DNA of 64,000 nucleotides, taken from NCBI GenBank assembly GCA_027487435.1, contig JAIYDP010000116.1, positions 62,001 through 126,000 on the forward strand, written 5' to 3'. The position numbers were made by a program, and so were the translations under genes. Below the pieces are notes generated by a model. It ran no database searches, was not told the origin of the DNA, and worked only from the letters and a program-made list of their open reading frames with translations. The DNA comes from Verrucomicrobiaceae bacterium (GTDB lineage: Bacteria > Verrucomicrobiota > Verrucomicrobiia > Verrucomicrobiales > Akkermansiaceae). Shown piece after piece: positions 15,938 to 23,405 of the stretch (position 1 is the stretch's first letter; the number at the start of each line of letters is the position of its first letter).

Positions 15938-16008
15938 CGTTGCCGAATGCCAGGTGAAACTACATTTATGATATGTTCAACCGTTTCACTCAATCCTTGT
16001 CGGCAATC
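15938..16008 (+). ncRNA. Short Y-RNA-like RNA 4 lacking the tRNA-like domain
   Basis: This is the stem alone: TTGCCG (15940-15945) pairs with CGGCAA (16001-16006) and GTGAAAC (15954-15960) pairs perfectly with GTTTCAC (15983-15989). Between them lie the conserved blocks GAATGC (15945-15950) and CCTTGTC (15995-16001). The apical loop of about 22 nt has no T or D arm. Its 5' strand is nearly identical to that of RNA 2, which suggests it arose by duplication of RNA 2 followed by loss of the tRNA-like core, or the reverse. Confidence 0.75.
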
Positions 16009-16022
16009 TAACTTCTAACAAA

Positions 16023-16163
16023 AAATCACGAATGCACGCGATAAATCCATCAAACTAGAGACGTCGGTTCGAATCCGACCCAACGAACACTGATCAATTC
16101 AGAATCGTTGGTGGAGCAATGGTAGCTCGGTAGCATGTATCATCGCACAACCTTGTCGTGAAT
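16023..16163 (+). ncRNA. Y-RNA-like RNA 5 with the most complete permuted tRNA-like domain
   Basis: Conserved blocks are GAATGC (16030-16035) and CCTTGTC (16151-16157). Stems are TCACG/CGTGA (16026-16030/16157-16161) and GCGAT/ATCGC (16038-16042/16142-16146). The core has a T arm (16063-16079, stem GTCGG/CCGAC, loop TTCGAAT), a full 7-bp acceptor stem CCAACGA/TCGTTGG (16080-16086/16105-16111) joined by an 18-nt linker that can itself fold (CTGA/TCAG), and a D arm GAGC-AATGGTA-GCTC (16114-16128). The GTGGAGC...GGTAGCTC D arm is of the initiator-tRNA type. The RNA ends about 50 bp before rtcB. Confidence 0.87.
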
Positions 16164-16214
16164 TTCCTTAAACCATCCTAACTCTGCCCACACCTCTTAC
16201 CACTCAACACTATT

Positions 16215-17693
16215 ATGATCCATAAAACATCCGAGGCCTTTGGCTTCATCCCTACACGAAAAAGCGATGGCAAGCCCATCACCGTCATCGGCACAGACAA
16301 GATCCGCGATGGCTTTGACGAAACCTGCCTCGCCCAAGCACTTAATTCGCGAGAAGCTCCCGGCGTTTCCGATCTGATTCTCAATCCCGATGCCCACGCT
16401 GGTTACGGAGCTCCCGTTGGCTGCGTGATGGTCTCGCCGACTCACATCTATCCAGGGCCCGTCGGCGTGGACATCAAGTGCTCCATGTCGCTGCTTCAGC
16501 TCGATGTGCCCGAGGATGCCATCGCCGATAAAACGATACGCCGTGCCCTCATCAATGCCATTTGCGAACGCACCCCGACCGGTGCCGGACGTGGCCAACG
16601 CTCCGCAAAAAAATCTCGCCACGTGGGAATCGATCTCGGACGCAAAGTCATCACCCAAGGCGCGACAGCCGATGTGTTAGAAGCACTCGGTATCCCCGTG
16701 GAGTGGGCGGAGCGATGCGAAGACCACGCCCACTTCGGACACGATGGCTGTGTTTCCACCCTGCAAGAGCGTCTCGATCGCATGGAAAAATCCGGCTACC
16801 ATGATCGCTTGCCGAACAAGATCATGCAGCTCGGTTCCTACGGCGGTGGCAACCATTTCGGCGAAGCCGAGATTGTGGAAATCAACAACACGCCCGAGGC
16901 CCGTAGCGCTGCGGAAGTCTTCGGTTTGAAAAACAATCACGTCGCCTTTCTCAGCCATTGCGGTTCACGAGGACTCGGACATGACCTCGCGTCGAATCAA
17001 TTCAAGGCGCTCGAAAAACACTTCCAGGCCTGGCACTTGCCCTATCCTTCCGGCGATCGTCAACTCGTCTATGCACCGCTCGGTTCGCCCGAGGGCAATG
17101 CCTACCTCGATGACATGGCGATGGGATCGAACTTCGCGACCGTGAACCACATGTTGATCAATGCCCTAGTGCTCGAAGCCTTCCAGGAAATCTTGCCCGG
17201 AACGCAAGGAAAGCTCGTGTATTTCATCAGCCACAACATCGCCCGCGAAGAGATTGTGGACAACCGTCCGCAGTGGGTTCACCGCAAGGGGGCAACCCGT
17301 GCGTTTCCCGCTGGTCACCATGCCCTCAAGGATACGCCGTTTGCGAACACCGGCCACCCGATCCTGTTGCCCGGAAATCCGCGCGATGGCTCCCTCGTCA
17401 TGGCCGCGCTGCCGGGTGCGGAAAAATCATGCTATTCGGTCAACCACGGAGCCGGACGACAAATGGGGCGCAAGCATGCGATCCGCACCCTCGATCAAGG
17501 CGAAGTGGACAAGGACTTCGATGCCCAGGACATCCTTACCAACTGCCGAACCTATCCAAAAGACGAAGCTCCCGATGCCTACAAGGATTTCAACGAAGTC
17601 CGCAACAGCGTCGAACTCGCAGGCCTTGCCCACACCGTGGCGAAACTCCGCGCCCGCTTCGTAATCAAGGATGCGGATAAGGCAGATGATTGA
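16215..17693 (+). CDS. rtcB: RtcB, GTP-dependent 3'-phosphate RNA ligase
   Basis: The 492-residue product has the RtcB signatures: metal ligands in NPDAHAGYGAPVG and GVDIKCSM (Cys89), GGGNHFGE, SHCGSRGLGH, and NHGAGRQMGR with the guanylylated His at residue 411. RtcB joins 2',3'-cyclic-phosphate or 3'-phosphate RNA ends to 5'-OH ends, for example after tRNA cleavage by toxins. It is the last gene of the rsr/Y-RNA array and should be driven by the sigma54 promoter upstream of rsr. All key residues appear intact and the length is within the range of the bacterial family. Confidence 0.97.
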   Translation: MIHKTSEAFGFIPTRKSDGKPITVIGTDKIRDGFDETCLAQALNSREAPGVSDLILNPDAHAGYGAPVGCVMVSPTHIYPGPVGVDIKCSMSLLQLDVPEDAIADKTIRRALINAICERTPTGAGRGQRSAKKSRHVGIDLGRKVITQGATADVLEALGIPVEWAERCEDHAHFGHDGCVSTLQERLDRMEKSGYHDRLPNKIMQLGSYGGGNHFGEAEIVEINNTPEARSAAEVFGLKNNHVAFLSHCGSRGLGHDLASNQFKALEKHFQAWHLPYPSGDRQLVYAPLGSPEGNAYLDDMAMGSNFATVNHMLINALVLEAFQEILPGTQGKLVYFISHNIAREEIVDNRPQWVHRKGATRAFPAGHHALKDTPFANTGHPILLPGNPRDGSLVMAALPGAEKSCYSVNHGAGRQMGRKHAIRTLDQGEVDKDFDAQDILTNCRTYPKDEAPDAYKDFNEVRNSVELAGLAHTVAKLRARFVIKDADKADD

Positions 17694-17723
17694 GCAGGAC
17701 ACATAAGAGAGTAGAGTTGGAAG

Positions 17724-18557
17724 CTATTTCGATTTTTGCGGCATGAGGATGACGGCAGTATCATCGACCGTGATATCGTAATGCGCGACTTCGCAAATGC
17801 GTTTGAGCGCTTCAGACAGAGTCGTTTCTTTCAACTGCAATTTCTCGATTACAGTTGCTTTATCGCCAAGCGGTTTTCCGATTACGAAATTGATAGCTTC
17901 CTTACTTTGTGGATCACGCCAGCGCGATCTGGGAAGCAAAGAATTGACCGCTTCGCTAAGAGATACCTTTTCAAAGTCTATTTGAGGAACAGTGATTGAG
18001 TTAAGTCGAGTGATCAACTCTTGTCGCGCTATCTCATTGACAGGAATCACGGTCTCCTTGGCTCCTTGCATCTTTGCGGTAATGACGACCCCGTGCTCAG
18101 TCACGGAGAAAGACAAATTCGTTAGCAGACAAGTGTATTTTAGAGCCGATAGCACTGAAACGTTACGAAGCTGTAAATCACTGATACGCACCTCGTCGTT
18201 TCCCACCACTGCTGGTTCTCCCGCTTGAGCAGCCGGAGGCCTTGTCGTGTGAAAACTAATACCTTTATGAGTTGGATCTTTTTCTAGTATATCAAGCTCA
18301 CGAGTCCTAGTTCTGATAAAACCAAATGCCTCTTCTATGCTCACATCTTCAAAAATAATCGCCGGAATGAAGATCTGATTGAGTTTCGCCATGATGAATG
18401 CCTCCGCGCCGTCATTTTTTTGTTCTTCCGCAGGTTTCTCAGGAGCTATTGCTTTCTGCCCCACGACTCCTGAGAATAGCCAGAGGGAACAGATCACACC
18501 GACCGCCTTGTAGAAAGGTGCCGAAAGAAGCGTGGCGAACTTCGTATATCGTTTCAT
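17724..18557 (-). CDS. Membrane-anchored or secreted protein with two STN/secretin-like repeats
   Basis: The 277-residue protein starts with a hydrophobic segment after basic residues (about 15-33) and then has two copies of one unit. The first copy reads LNQIFIPAIIFEDVSIEEAF ... LQLRNVSVLSALKYTC ... SVTEHGVVIT. The second copy reads LNSITVPQIDFEKVSLSEAV ... LQLKETTLSEALKRIC ... ITVDDTAVIL. The pattern of a short helix, LSEAL and a closing beta hairpin is that of secretin/TonB short N-terminal (STN) domains, which occur alone or in tandem in Verrucomicrobia. The gene lies convergent to rtcB inside the RNA-repair island; a functional link is not evident. Confidence 0.6.
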   Translation of the reverse strand: MKRYTKFATLLSAPFYKAVGVICSLWLFSGVVGQKAIAPEKPAEEQKNDGAEAFIMAKLNQIFIPAIIFEDVSIEEAFGFIRTRTRELDILEKDPTHKGISFHTTRPPAAQAGEPAVVGNDEVRISDLQLRNVSVLSALKYTCLLTNLSFSVTEHGVVITAKMQGAKETVIPVNEIARQELITRLNSITVPQIDFEKVSLSEAVNSLLPRSRWRDPQSKEAINFVIGKPLGDKATVIEKLQLKETTLSEALKRICEVAHYDITVDDTAVILMPQKSK

Positions 18558-18652
18558 TTCATTCGCAACCTAGCACACATGCCATGACTCAACAAGCTGC
18601 AACTGAATCACTCGCTTGCTGAAAGACAATACCTATGATATCTATCATTTTG

Positions 18653-18898
18653 ATGACTACCAAAGCCAAAGTTTTTGCCAGCTGTCGGAGCCAAGCTATT
18701 CGCTTGCCGAAGGAGTTTCGCGTTTCGGGCAAAGCAGTGCAACTGAGTCGTGTGCCGGGCGTCAACCTGATCAGTGAGGCTGACCCATGGGATGCCTTCG
18801 AGGCTGGCTATCGCAGTTTGGGCAAAGGTTTATTTGACAAAGTGGATCAACGCGACCGCAAGACGCCTCAGCGCAGGAATTTGAACCTAGACCTGTAA
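18653..18898 (+). CDS. vapB: VapB-type (AbrB/SpoVT fold) antitoxin
   Basis: The 81-residue protein begins MTTKAKVFASCRSQAIRLPKEFRV, the swapped-hairpin DNA-binding segment of AbrB-like VapB antitoxins (the family pattern is AKVFxxGRSQAVRLPKEFR). An ATG 18 bp upstream is possible but adds non-family residues. The end overlaps the start of the PIN gene as TAATG. The pair lies between rtcB and rtcA. Confidence 0.82.
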   Translation: MTTKAKVFASCRSQAIRLPKEFRVSGKAVQLSRVPGVNLISEADPWDAFEAGYRSLGKGLFDKVDQRDRKTPQRRNLNLDL

Positions 18899-19353
18899 TG
18901 ATTCACTTATTGAACACCGGCAGCATTATTATGCTACTGCGTGGCACCGCCTTGCAGCAGTCGCGTACCGTGCGTGAGAAAAACCTGGCGGAAGCGGCTT
19001 CGCGGATTCGGCAGCAGTGTCGGAAGGTGACTTCTGAGGGTTATCACGTGGGACTGTCCGCCATCACTCTTGCCGAGTTGGAATTCGGGCTTCGAGCCAG
19101 CGGTCGCTATGCCGAGAAACGCCCCGCTTTGCATCAGGTGTTGCTGCCTTTCGAGCAGTTCACATTCGACTCCGTGGACTGCGTGCATCATTACGGGCAA
19201 ATTCGATACGAATTGGAAAAATCAGGCAAAACGATTGGCCCTCTTGATCTACCTAACGCCGCACATGCGCTCGCATTAAATGCGACACTCATCACCCATA
19301 ACACGCGGGAATTCCGCCGTGTGCCTAATCTTATCGCTGAGGATTGGGCGTAA
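18898..19353 (+). CDS. vapC: VapC-type PIN protein with altered active site
   Basis: The 151-residue product is VapC-like (LSAITLAELEFGLRAS in the middle, GPLDLPNAAHALALNATLITHNTREF near the end). The first catalytic Asp, normally in MxxLLDTNxxI, is Asn6 here (MIHLLNTGSII), and the usual Asn is Gly8. The other acids (Glu of AELEFG, Asp of LDLPNAAHA) remain. Loss of the first metal-binding Asp normally abolishes PIN nuclease activity, so this toxin is probably inactive or acts only as a co-repressor with VapB. The frame is intact. Confidence 0.8.
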   Translation: MIHLLNTGSIIMLLRGTALQQSRTVREKNLAEAASRIRQQCRKVTSEGYHVGLSAITLAELEFGLRASGRYAEKRPALHQVLLPFEQFTFDSVDCVHHYGQIRYELEKSGKTIGPLDLPNAAHALALNATLITHNTREFRRVPNLIAEDWA

Positions 19354-19385
19354 ATACAAAAAATTATGTCTGACAGTCGAACAAA

Positions 19386-19865
19386 TCATTTAGAATCGTT
19401 TGAGTCATCGTCCATTAGATTGGTCCTGACTCGGCCAAGTTCTTCCATATCCGCCAAGTCTTGCCAACGCGCCGCGTGTTTCTTTGCGATGCACAAATCT
19501 TCGAAAGATAAATACAAATGAACATCGTTGCCGCTGATCACAGCATTTCTGCGCTTCCAGCAATTCGCAAAACATAATGGTGGGATACTTGTCAAAAAGT
19601 CCAGCATTACAGGAGCAACCCCCAATACAAATTGAGTGCCTTCCGTTGCTAAATCCTCTTCAGTGATTTCAATCAATGGAATCCCGAATTCTGCAAAAGC
19701 TCTTGCCACCTGACGAGCGTTTTCGGCAGATGGTTCAAGCCACAAGTCCAAATCTTTCGTATATCTAGGCTGTGAATAGTGGATCACTGCATACCCACCG
19801 ACAATCAGGTACTTAACGTTGTGCCTTGCGAACGACTGTAATAGTTCTCTGAAGTCGGAGTTCAT
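19386..19865 (-). CDS. Nucleotidyltransferase-fold protein (DUF6036/AbiEii-like)
   Basis: The 159-residue protein has the nucleotidyltransferase signature GGYAVIHYSQPRYTKDLDLWL (GG motif then DxD), followed by AARAFAEF-like helices and LSFEDLCIAKKHAARWQDLADMEEL, where KHAARWQD is characteristic of DUF6036-type proteins. Members are common beside small helical partners and are thought to act in toxin-antitoxin or defence contexts. The start at 19865 is chosen because it opens the conserved MNSDFRELLQ helix; it lies inside the end of the upstream small gene (overlap 19813-19865). Confidence 0.78.
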   Translation of the reverse strand: MNSDFRELLQSFARHNVKYLIVGGYAVIHYSQPRYTKDLDLWLEPSAENARQVARAFAEFGIPLIEITEEDLATEGTQFVLGVAPVMLDFLTSIPPLCFANCWKRRNAVISGNDVHLYLSFEDLCIAKKHAARWQDLADMEELGRVRTNLMDDDSNDSK

Positions 19866-20025
19866 CTTGATTACGATTTTGCAAAAGCCATGCTTCGCGC
19901 ACCATGTCCCATGCAGCAGATTGTCGGTCTTCTGCCGATAGTTTCTGCCAATCACCAACAGCGAGATTTCTCATCTCACCAAAAGTGTTGCATTTTCTTA
20001 TACGAGGCTGAAATAATGGACTCAT
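19813..20025 (-). CDS. Small partner of the nucleotidyltransferase
   Basis: The 70-residue product has a basic N-terminus, the helical core DWQKLSAEDRQSAAWDMVREA and LQRTITVVRKAQR at the end. It overlaps the nucleotidyltransferase gene by 53 bp in another frame. Small proteins with the same core directly upstream of such nucleotidyltransferases are common, and the pair is a candidate toxin-antitoxin-like module. An ATG 39 bp upstream (20064) is also in frame. Confidence 0.55.
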   Translation of the reverse strand: MSPLFQPRIRKCNTFGEMRNLAVGDWQKLSAEDRQSAAWDMVREAWLLQNRNQDELRLQRTITVVRKAQR

Positions 20026-20138
20026 GCTGAAGCTATACCTACTATAGGAAGCTGACTTGTTCACAGCAAGGAGAAATTACGACAAACATCTCAATTTCCA
20101 TCGGCTCAATACATTCTTTACCATAAAAATATCCAACC

Positions 20139-21164
20139 ATGAAAACCATTTCCGGCATTAACGGCGGAGGCCAAATCCTCCGCACAGCACTGACGCTCTC
20201 GATGATCACCGGGCAGGCATTTCGCATGAATCACATTCGAGCGAAACGCCGCAAGCCTGGCTTAATGCGGCAGCACCTCACCTGCGTTAAAGCAGCGGCC
20301 AGCATTTGCCATGCGCGCATCGAAGGTGCAGAAATCGGCAGCACCGAACTCACGTTCATCCCGGGCACCATCACGTCTGGAGATTACCATTTCGCCATCG
20401 GCAGTGCTGGCAGCACGACCTTACTCGCGCAAACCCTCCTGCCCGCACTGTGGCACGCCGATGCGCCTAGCACACTAACCCTCGAAGGTGGCACGCACAA
20501 TCCACTTGCGCCCTCGCAAGCATTTCTCGATCAAGTGACCCTCGCCACCTTGCGTAAGATCGGCATCCATGTCAGTTGCCAGCTCCTCGAATACGGCTTC
20601 GCTCCCGCAGGCGGAGGGAAGATTGTTTTGGAAATTACTCCAGCGAAAGAAGTTAAGCCGCTGCATTTGTTAGAACGAGGGGCGCAACACTCCTTGGACA
20701 TTGAAGTCACTGCCCGTAACATCGACTGGACGATTGCCGAGCGTATGATCGCGACCGCCGCCGCGATATTTCCGCATGCCAATATTATTCGCAATTGCTT
20801 GAAAGAAGGTCCTGGCCATGGCATCACATGTCAGGTTCGCGCGAACTTCGAGCACAGTACGGAAATGTTCAGCATCTGTGGCGAGATCGGACTTTCCGCC
20901 GAGGCCGTAGCCAAACGTGCGGCGAATGGCATGAAACATTTTCTCAGCAGCGGCGCCGCCGTTCACCATCACCATGCCGACCAATTATTGCTTCCGCTTG
21001 CCCTGCATCGTGGAGGAACCTTCCTCACCCTACCGCCCGACGAGCACTTTCTCACCAATAGTGCCACCCTTCAAGCCTTCTTGCCCGATCTCCTCATCGA
21101 CATCAAGAAACAAGAAAAATCTCCCCTCCATGAAATCAGCATAAAACATTGTTTTGGTAGTTGA
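20139..21164 (+). CDS. rtcA: RtcA, RNA 3'-terminal phosphate cyclase
   Basis: The 341-residue protein begins with the cyclase signature INGGGQILRTALTLS, then RAKRRKPGLMRQHLTCVKAAA, FAIGSAGSTTLLAQTLLPAL and LEGGTHNPLAPS, and has AVHHHHADQLLLPLAL (His276-279) at the place of the adenylylated His. RtcA converts RNA 3'-phosphates to 2',3'-cyclic phosphates with ATP, making ends that RtcB can seal. In enterobacteria rtcA follows rtcB directly; here about 2.4 kb with toxin-antitoxin-like genes separates them, and no sigma54-type site was seen in the 75 bp upstream of rtcA. Confidence 0.95.
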   Translation: MKTISGINGGGQILRTALTLSMITGQAFRMNHIRAKRRKPGLMRQHLTCVKAAASICHARIEGAEIGSTELTFIPGTITSGDYHFAIGSAGSTTLLAQTLLPALWHADAPSTLTLEGGTHNPLAPSQAFLDQVTLATLRKIGIHVSCQLLEYGFAPAGGGKIVLEITPAKEVKPLHLLERGAQHSLDIEVTARNIDWTIAERMIATAAAIFPHANIIRNCLKEGPGHGITCQVRANFEHSTEMFSICGEIGLSAEAVAKRAANGMKHFLSSGAAVHHHHADQLLLPLALHRGGTFLTLPPDEHFLTNSATLQAFLPDLLIDIKKQEKSPLHEISIKHCFGS

Positions 21165-21380
21165 ACCTTACCAACAAAAAAGTCTCAATGTGTTAGTAAC
21201 TTCAACGCGAAATCTGAAGTTGACCGCGGTCACTACACGCGATCATTTGCTGTGCATTTCATGTCAGGCCTTGGACAAGCATCTTTGGGGTATGCAGACA
21301 TGTCGCAACGTTTTTCGTCTGTGGAGATGCCGAGATGTGGAGTTGCATCTTGCCGCATGACGAGGCATGATGATGGGGCG

Positions 21381-21788
21381 ATGAGTGCGTTTGTATTGCA
21401 TGAGCGGCTTGCTAAGGGCTGCGTGGATCTTGGCAGACATGGAATGTGTCGAGTTTTGCTGAAAGATAACTCCCTTTTCCCTTGGTTGCTGCTGGTTCCT
21501 GAGGTTGGGGCTCAGGTGACGGAGTTACACCACTTGGATGCAGAGTCTTACAAAGCGGTATGCGAGAGCATCCGCGTCTTTTCGGCGTGGATGGCGGAAG
21601 TTCCTACCATCGAAAAAGTCAATGTGGCTGCCATTGGCAATCAGGTGCGGCAACTGCATATCCATATTGTCGGTAGGCGTTCTGGCGACGTTGCTTGGCC
21701 TGGCGTGATCTGGTCTTGCACCGAGAAATTGCCTTATGAGGAGAATGCGTTTTTGCAACTGCAAGAATCCTTACGAGAGCTGCTATGA
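21381..21788 (+). CDS. HIT-family hydrolase (diadenosine polyphosphate hydrolase type)
   Basis: The start at 21381 gives a 135-residue protein with the usual HIT-family beginning (FVLHERLAKGCVDLG, then LLKDNSLFPWLLLVPEV). The nucleotide-binding site is VNVAAIGNQVRQLHIHIVGR, containing His-x-His; the third His of a classical triad is replaced (HIHIV), as in this short subfamily, and WPGVIW follows. Such enzymes hydrolyse nucleotide polyphosphates or phosphoramidates. An upstream frame extension of 43 codons lacks any family match and is rejected. Confidence 0.85.
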   Translation: MSAFVLHERLAKGCVDLGRHGMCRVLLKDNSLFPWLLLVPEVGAQVTELHHLDAESYKAVCESIRVFSAWMAEVPTIEKVNVAAIGNQVRQLHIHIVGRRSGDVAWPGVIWSCTEKLPYEENAFLQLQESLRELL

Positions 21789-21867
21789 GTGCTGTAATGC
21801 GAGCTTCGTGACAGGTAGGGAAAAGCATTGCATCCAGCAATGATCTTTGGTGGAATGCTCCAGCATC

Positions 21868-23286
21868 ATGGACGTGGTCATCAATCTAGTGAAGTTTTTG
21901 GTGATCGGTTTGGTGTATTGCGGCATCGGGCCATTGCTGGGGGTTTTGATGCGGGATAAGGATTTGTATCGGCGTATCGCGCTGGGATTTCTTGCATTTG
22001 AGCTAGTAAGGCCGCCATCAGACTTCACGTTGATGCTGTATTCGATAGAAAAATATCGTGGCCACTGCCGTGGGTTTGAGTTTAATTTTTTAGAGGCCAT
22101 TGCCATAGGCTTTGCGGTGGCAGCGCTGTTGGAGAAGCGTCGAGATTTTCGTTGGTTCCCCCCAGGGTTGTGGGTGTGGCTGTTATGGGTGGGGGCATCA
22201 ATGCTCTCGGTGGTCAATGCGATTGAGCCGTTGTATGTGTTTATGCCGGCGTTCAAGTTTGTGAAGATGAGCTTGATCTTGGTGGGTGTGTTTTCTGCGT
22301 TGCGTGGGGAAAAGGATGTTTTGGCGATGATGCGGGGCTTTGCGGTGGCCTTGCTGGTGCAGGTGGTGATCTGCTTGTGGGGGCGCTATGTGCAAGGTGG
22401 ATTTCGCGTGATGGGGTGGTTTGAGCACCAGAATCCGATGGCGATCTGGTCGTATATGGTGGCGTTTCCGATCTTCGGGCTGGCGTTATCGGTGGAAACG
22501 AAGCCGCGGGATGTGTTGTTGTTTTTTGCGGCGTTTGGCGCTGCAGGATTGGTGGTGGTGCTATCGGTATCGCGGGCATCATTGGCGGCGTTTGGCGTAG
22601 GGGCGGTGCTGATTCTATTTGGCTCGTTACTCCAGGGCTTTACGGTGCGACGCATGGTGATCGGTGCGGTTGGTGCGTTAGGGGGGGTATTTGTTTTGGC
22701 GATGGCGGCGGATACGTTTATGGAACGGATGGGTGAGGATGATTCGCCGGAAAAGGACTTACGTCTCGCTCTGAATAAGCAATCGGCAAAGATGCTAGAG
22801 GATCACCCAGCGGTGGGGATTGGGTGGAATAACTTTGGTTTAGCGAACAGTAGGCCGCTGGGGACGAAGTATTCTGCGGTGCTGGAGCAGTGGGAAAGAA
22901 ACCGCGGGCGGGCGATCTATCCGGAACAATTCCGAGCGAATCCACTTACGGAGAGCTTGTATTGGTTGTTGTTGGCGGAGAATGGGATGTTAGGCTTTGG
23001 GACGTTTCTACTGTTTTTGTTGTGGTCTTTATGGTGCGCGTTGCGTTCGGCGTTGGTATTTTGGAGAACGTCGTTGGGTTTGCTTTTGCTAGGGGCGATG
23101 GTGGCGTTGACGTTGAATTATTTCCATGGGCGGGTGGAGAGGGTGCTGACGCAGACGAAGAATCTCACAACGTGGGTGATGGTCTGCGCTTTGGTATCGC
23201 GCGCGGAGTGGTGGCGGCGGCAGGGTATGGTGGATGCTGTTACGGAGGAGGGGCCGAGGAAGAGGAGGAAGAAGAAGGTGAGCTGA
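21868..23286 (+). CDS. O-antigen ligase/polymerase-like membrane protein
   Basis: The 472-residue protein has roughly ten or more membrane spans and the Wzy_C/WaaL-type central region with GRYVQGGFRVMGWFEHQNPMA and a large loop HPAVGIGWNNFGLAN before two final spans. These proteins polymerise or ligate lipid-linked polysaccharide at the periplasmic face. The C-terminus is a basic tail (RKRRKKKVS) encoded within a 28-bp repeat that recurs at 24764. The coding strand is G-rich (TTG, GTG, GCG codons), unlike the C-rich coding strands of most neighbours. Upstream TTG/GTG starts in frame (21847, 21850) are possible. Confidence 0.75.
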   Translation: MDVVINLVKFLVIGLVYCGIGPLLGVLMRDKDLYRRIALGFLAFELVRPPSDFTLMLYSIEKYRGHCRGFEFNFLEAIAIGFAVAALLEKRRDFRWFPPGLWVWLLWVGASMLSVVNAIEPLYVFMPAFKFVKMSLILVGVFSALRGEKDVLAMMRGFAVALLVQVVICLWGRYVQGGFRVMGWFEHQNPMAIWSYMVAFPIFGLALSVETKPRDVLLFFAAFGAAGLVVVLSVSRASLAAFGVGAVLILFGSLLQGFTVRRMVIGAVGALGGVFVLAMAADTFMERMGEDDSPEKDLRLALNKQSAKMLEDHPAVGIGWNNFGLANSRPLGTKYSAVLEQWERNRGRAIYPEQFRANPLTESLYWLLLAENGMLGFGTFLLFLLWSLWCALRSALVFWRTSLGLLLLGAMVALTLNYFHGRVERVLTQTKNLTTWVMVCALVSRAEWWRRQGMVDAVTEEGPRKRRKKKVS

Positions 23287-23297
23287 GGGAGATGGCG
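23262..23297 (+). repeat. Direct repeat copy 1
   Basis: The first 28 bases (23262-23289, starting GAGGAGGAAGAAGAAGGTGA) are identical to 24764-24791, and the match continues to 36 bases with one mismatch. It covers the stop codon of the O-antigen-ligase-like gene. The two copies lie on either side of the acyltransferase gene. Confidence 0.85.
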
Positions 23298-23405
23298 CAC
23301 TCGTTACATAGCGTTATGGGCGTTGAGGAGGCTGTGGGTTGCATTTTTTTTAGGGATGCAAGAGCCATGCTCTGGGCTTAGTACGTCGTTTGAACGAGAA
23401 TTGTC

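Noticed and set aside
15548-16128. Ordinary tRNA genes, suggested by clear T-loop and D-loop sequences.
   Set aside because: The T arm precedes the D arm in each unit, there is no anticodon arm between D and T arms in the right order, and the pieces pair as T arm, acceptor, D arm. They fit Y-RNA-like permuted modules instead.
20000-22500. Apparent shift of the plus strand from C-rich to G-rich, considered as an origin or terminus.
   Set aside because: The shift follows gene orientation and codon preference; no dnaA boxes, AT-rich unwinding region or origin genes are visible.
23341-23373. Terminator candidate (T-run and AGAGC-CAT-GCTCT) between the convergent ligase-like and acyltransferase genes.
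   Set aside because: The stem is 5 bp and on the wrong side of the T-run for the plus-strand gene.
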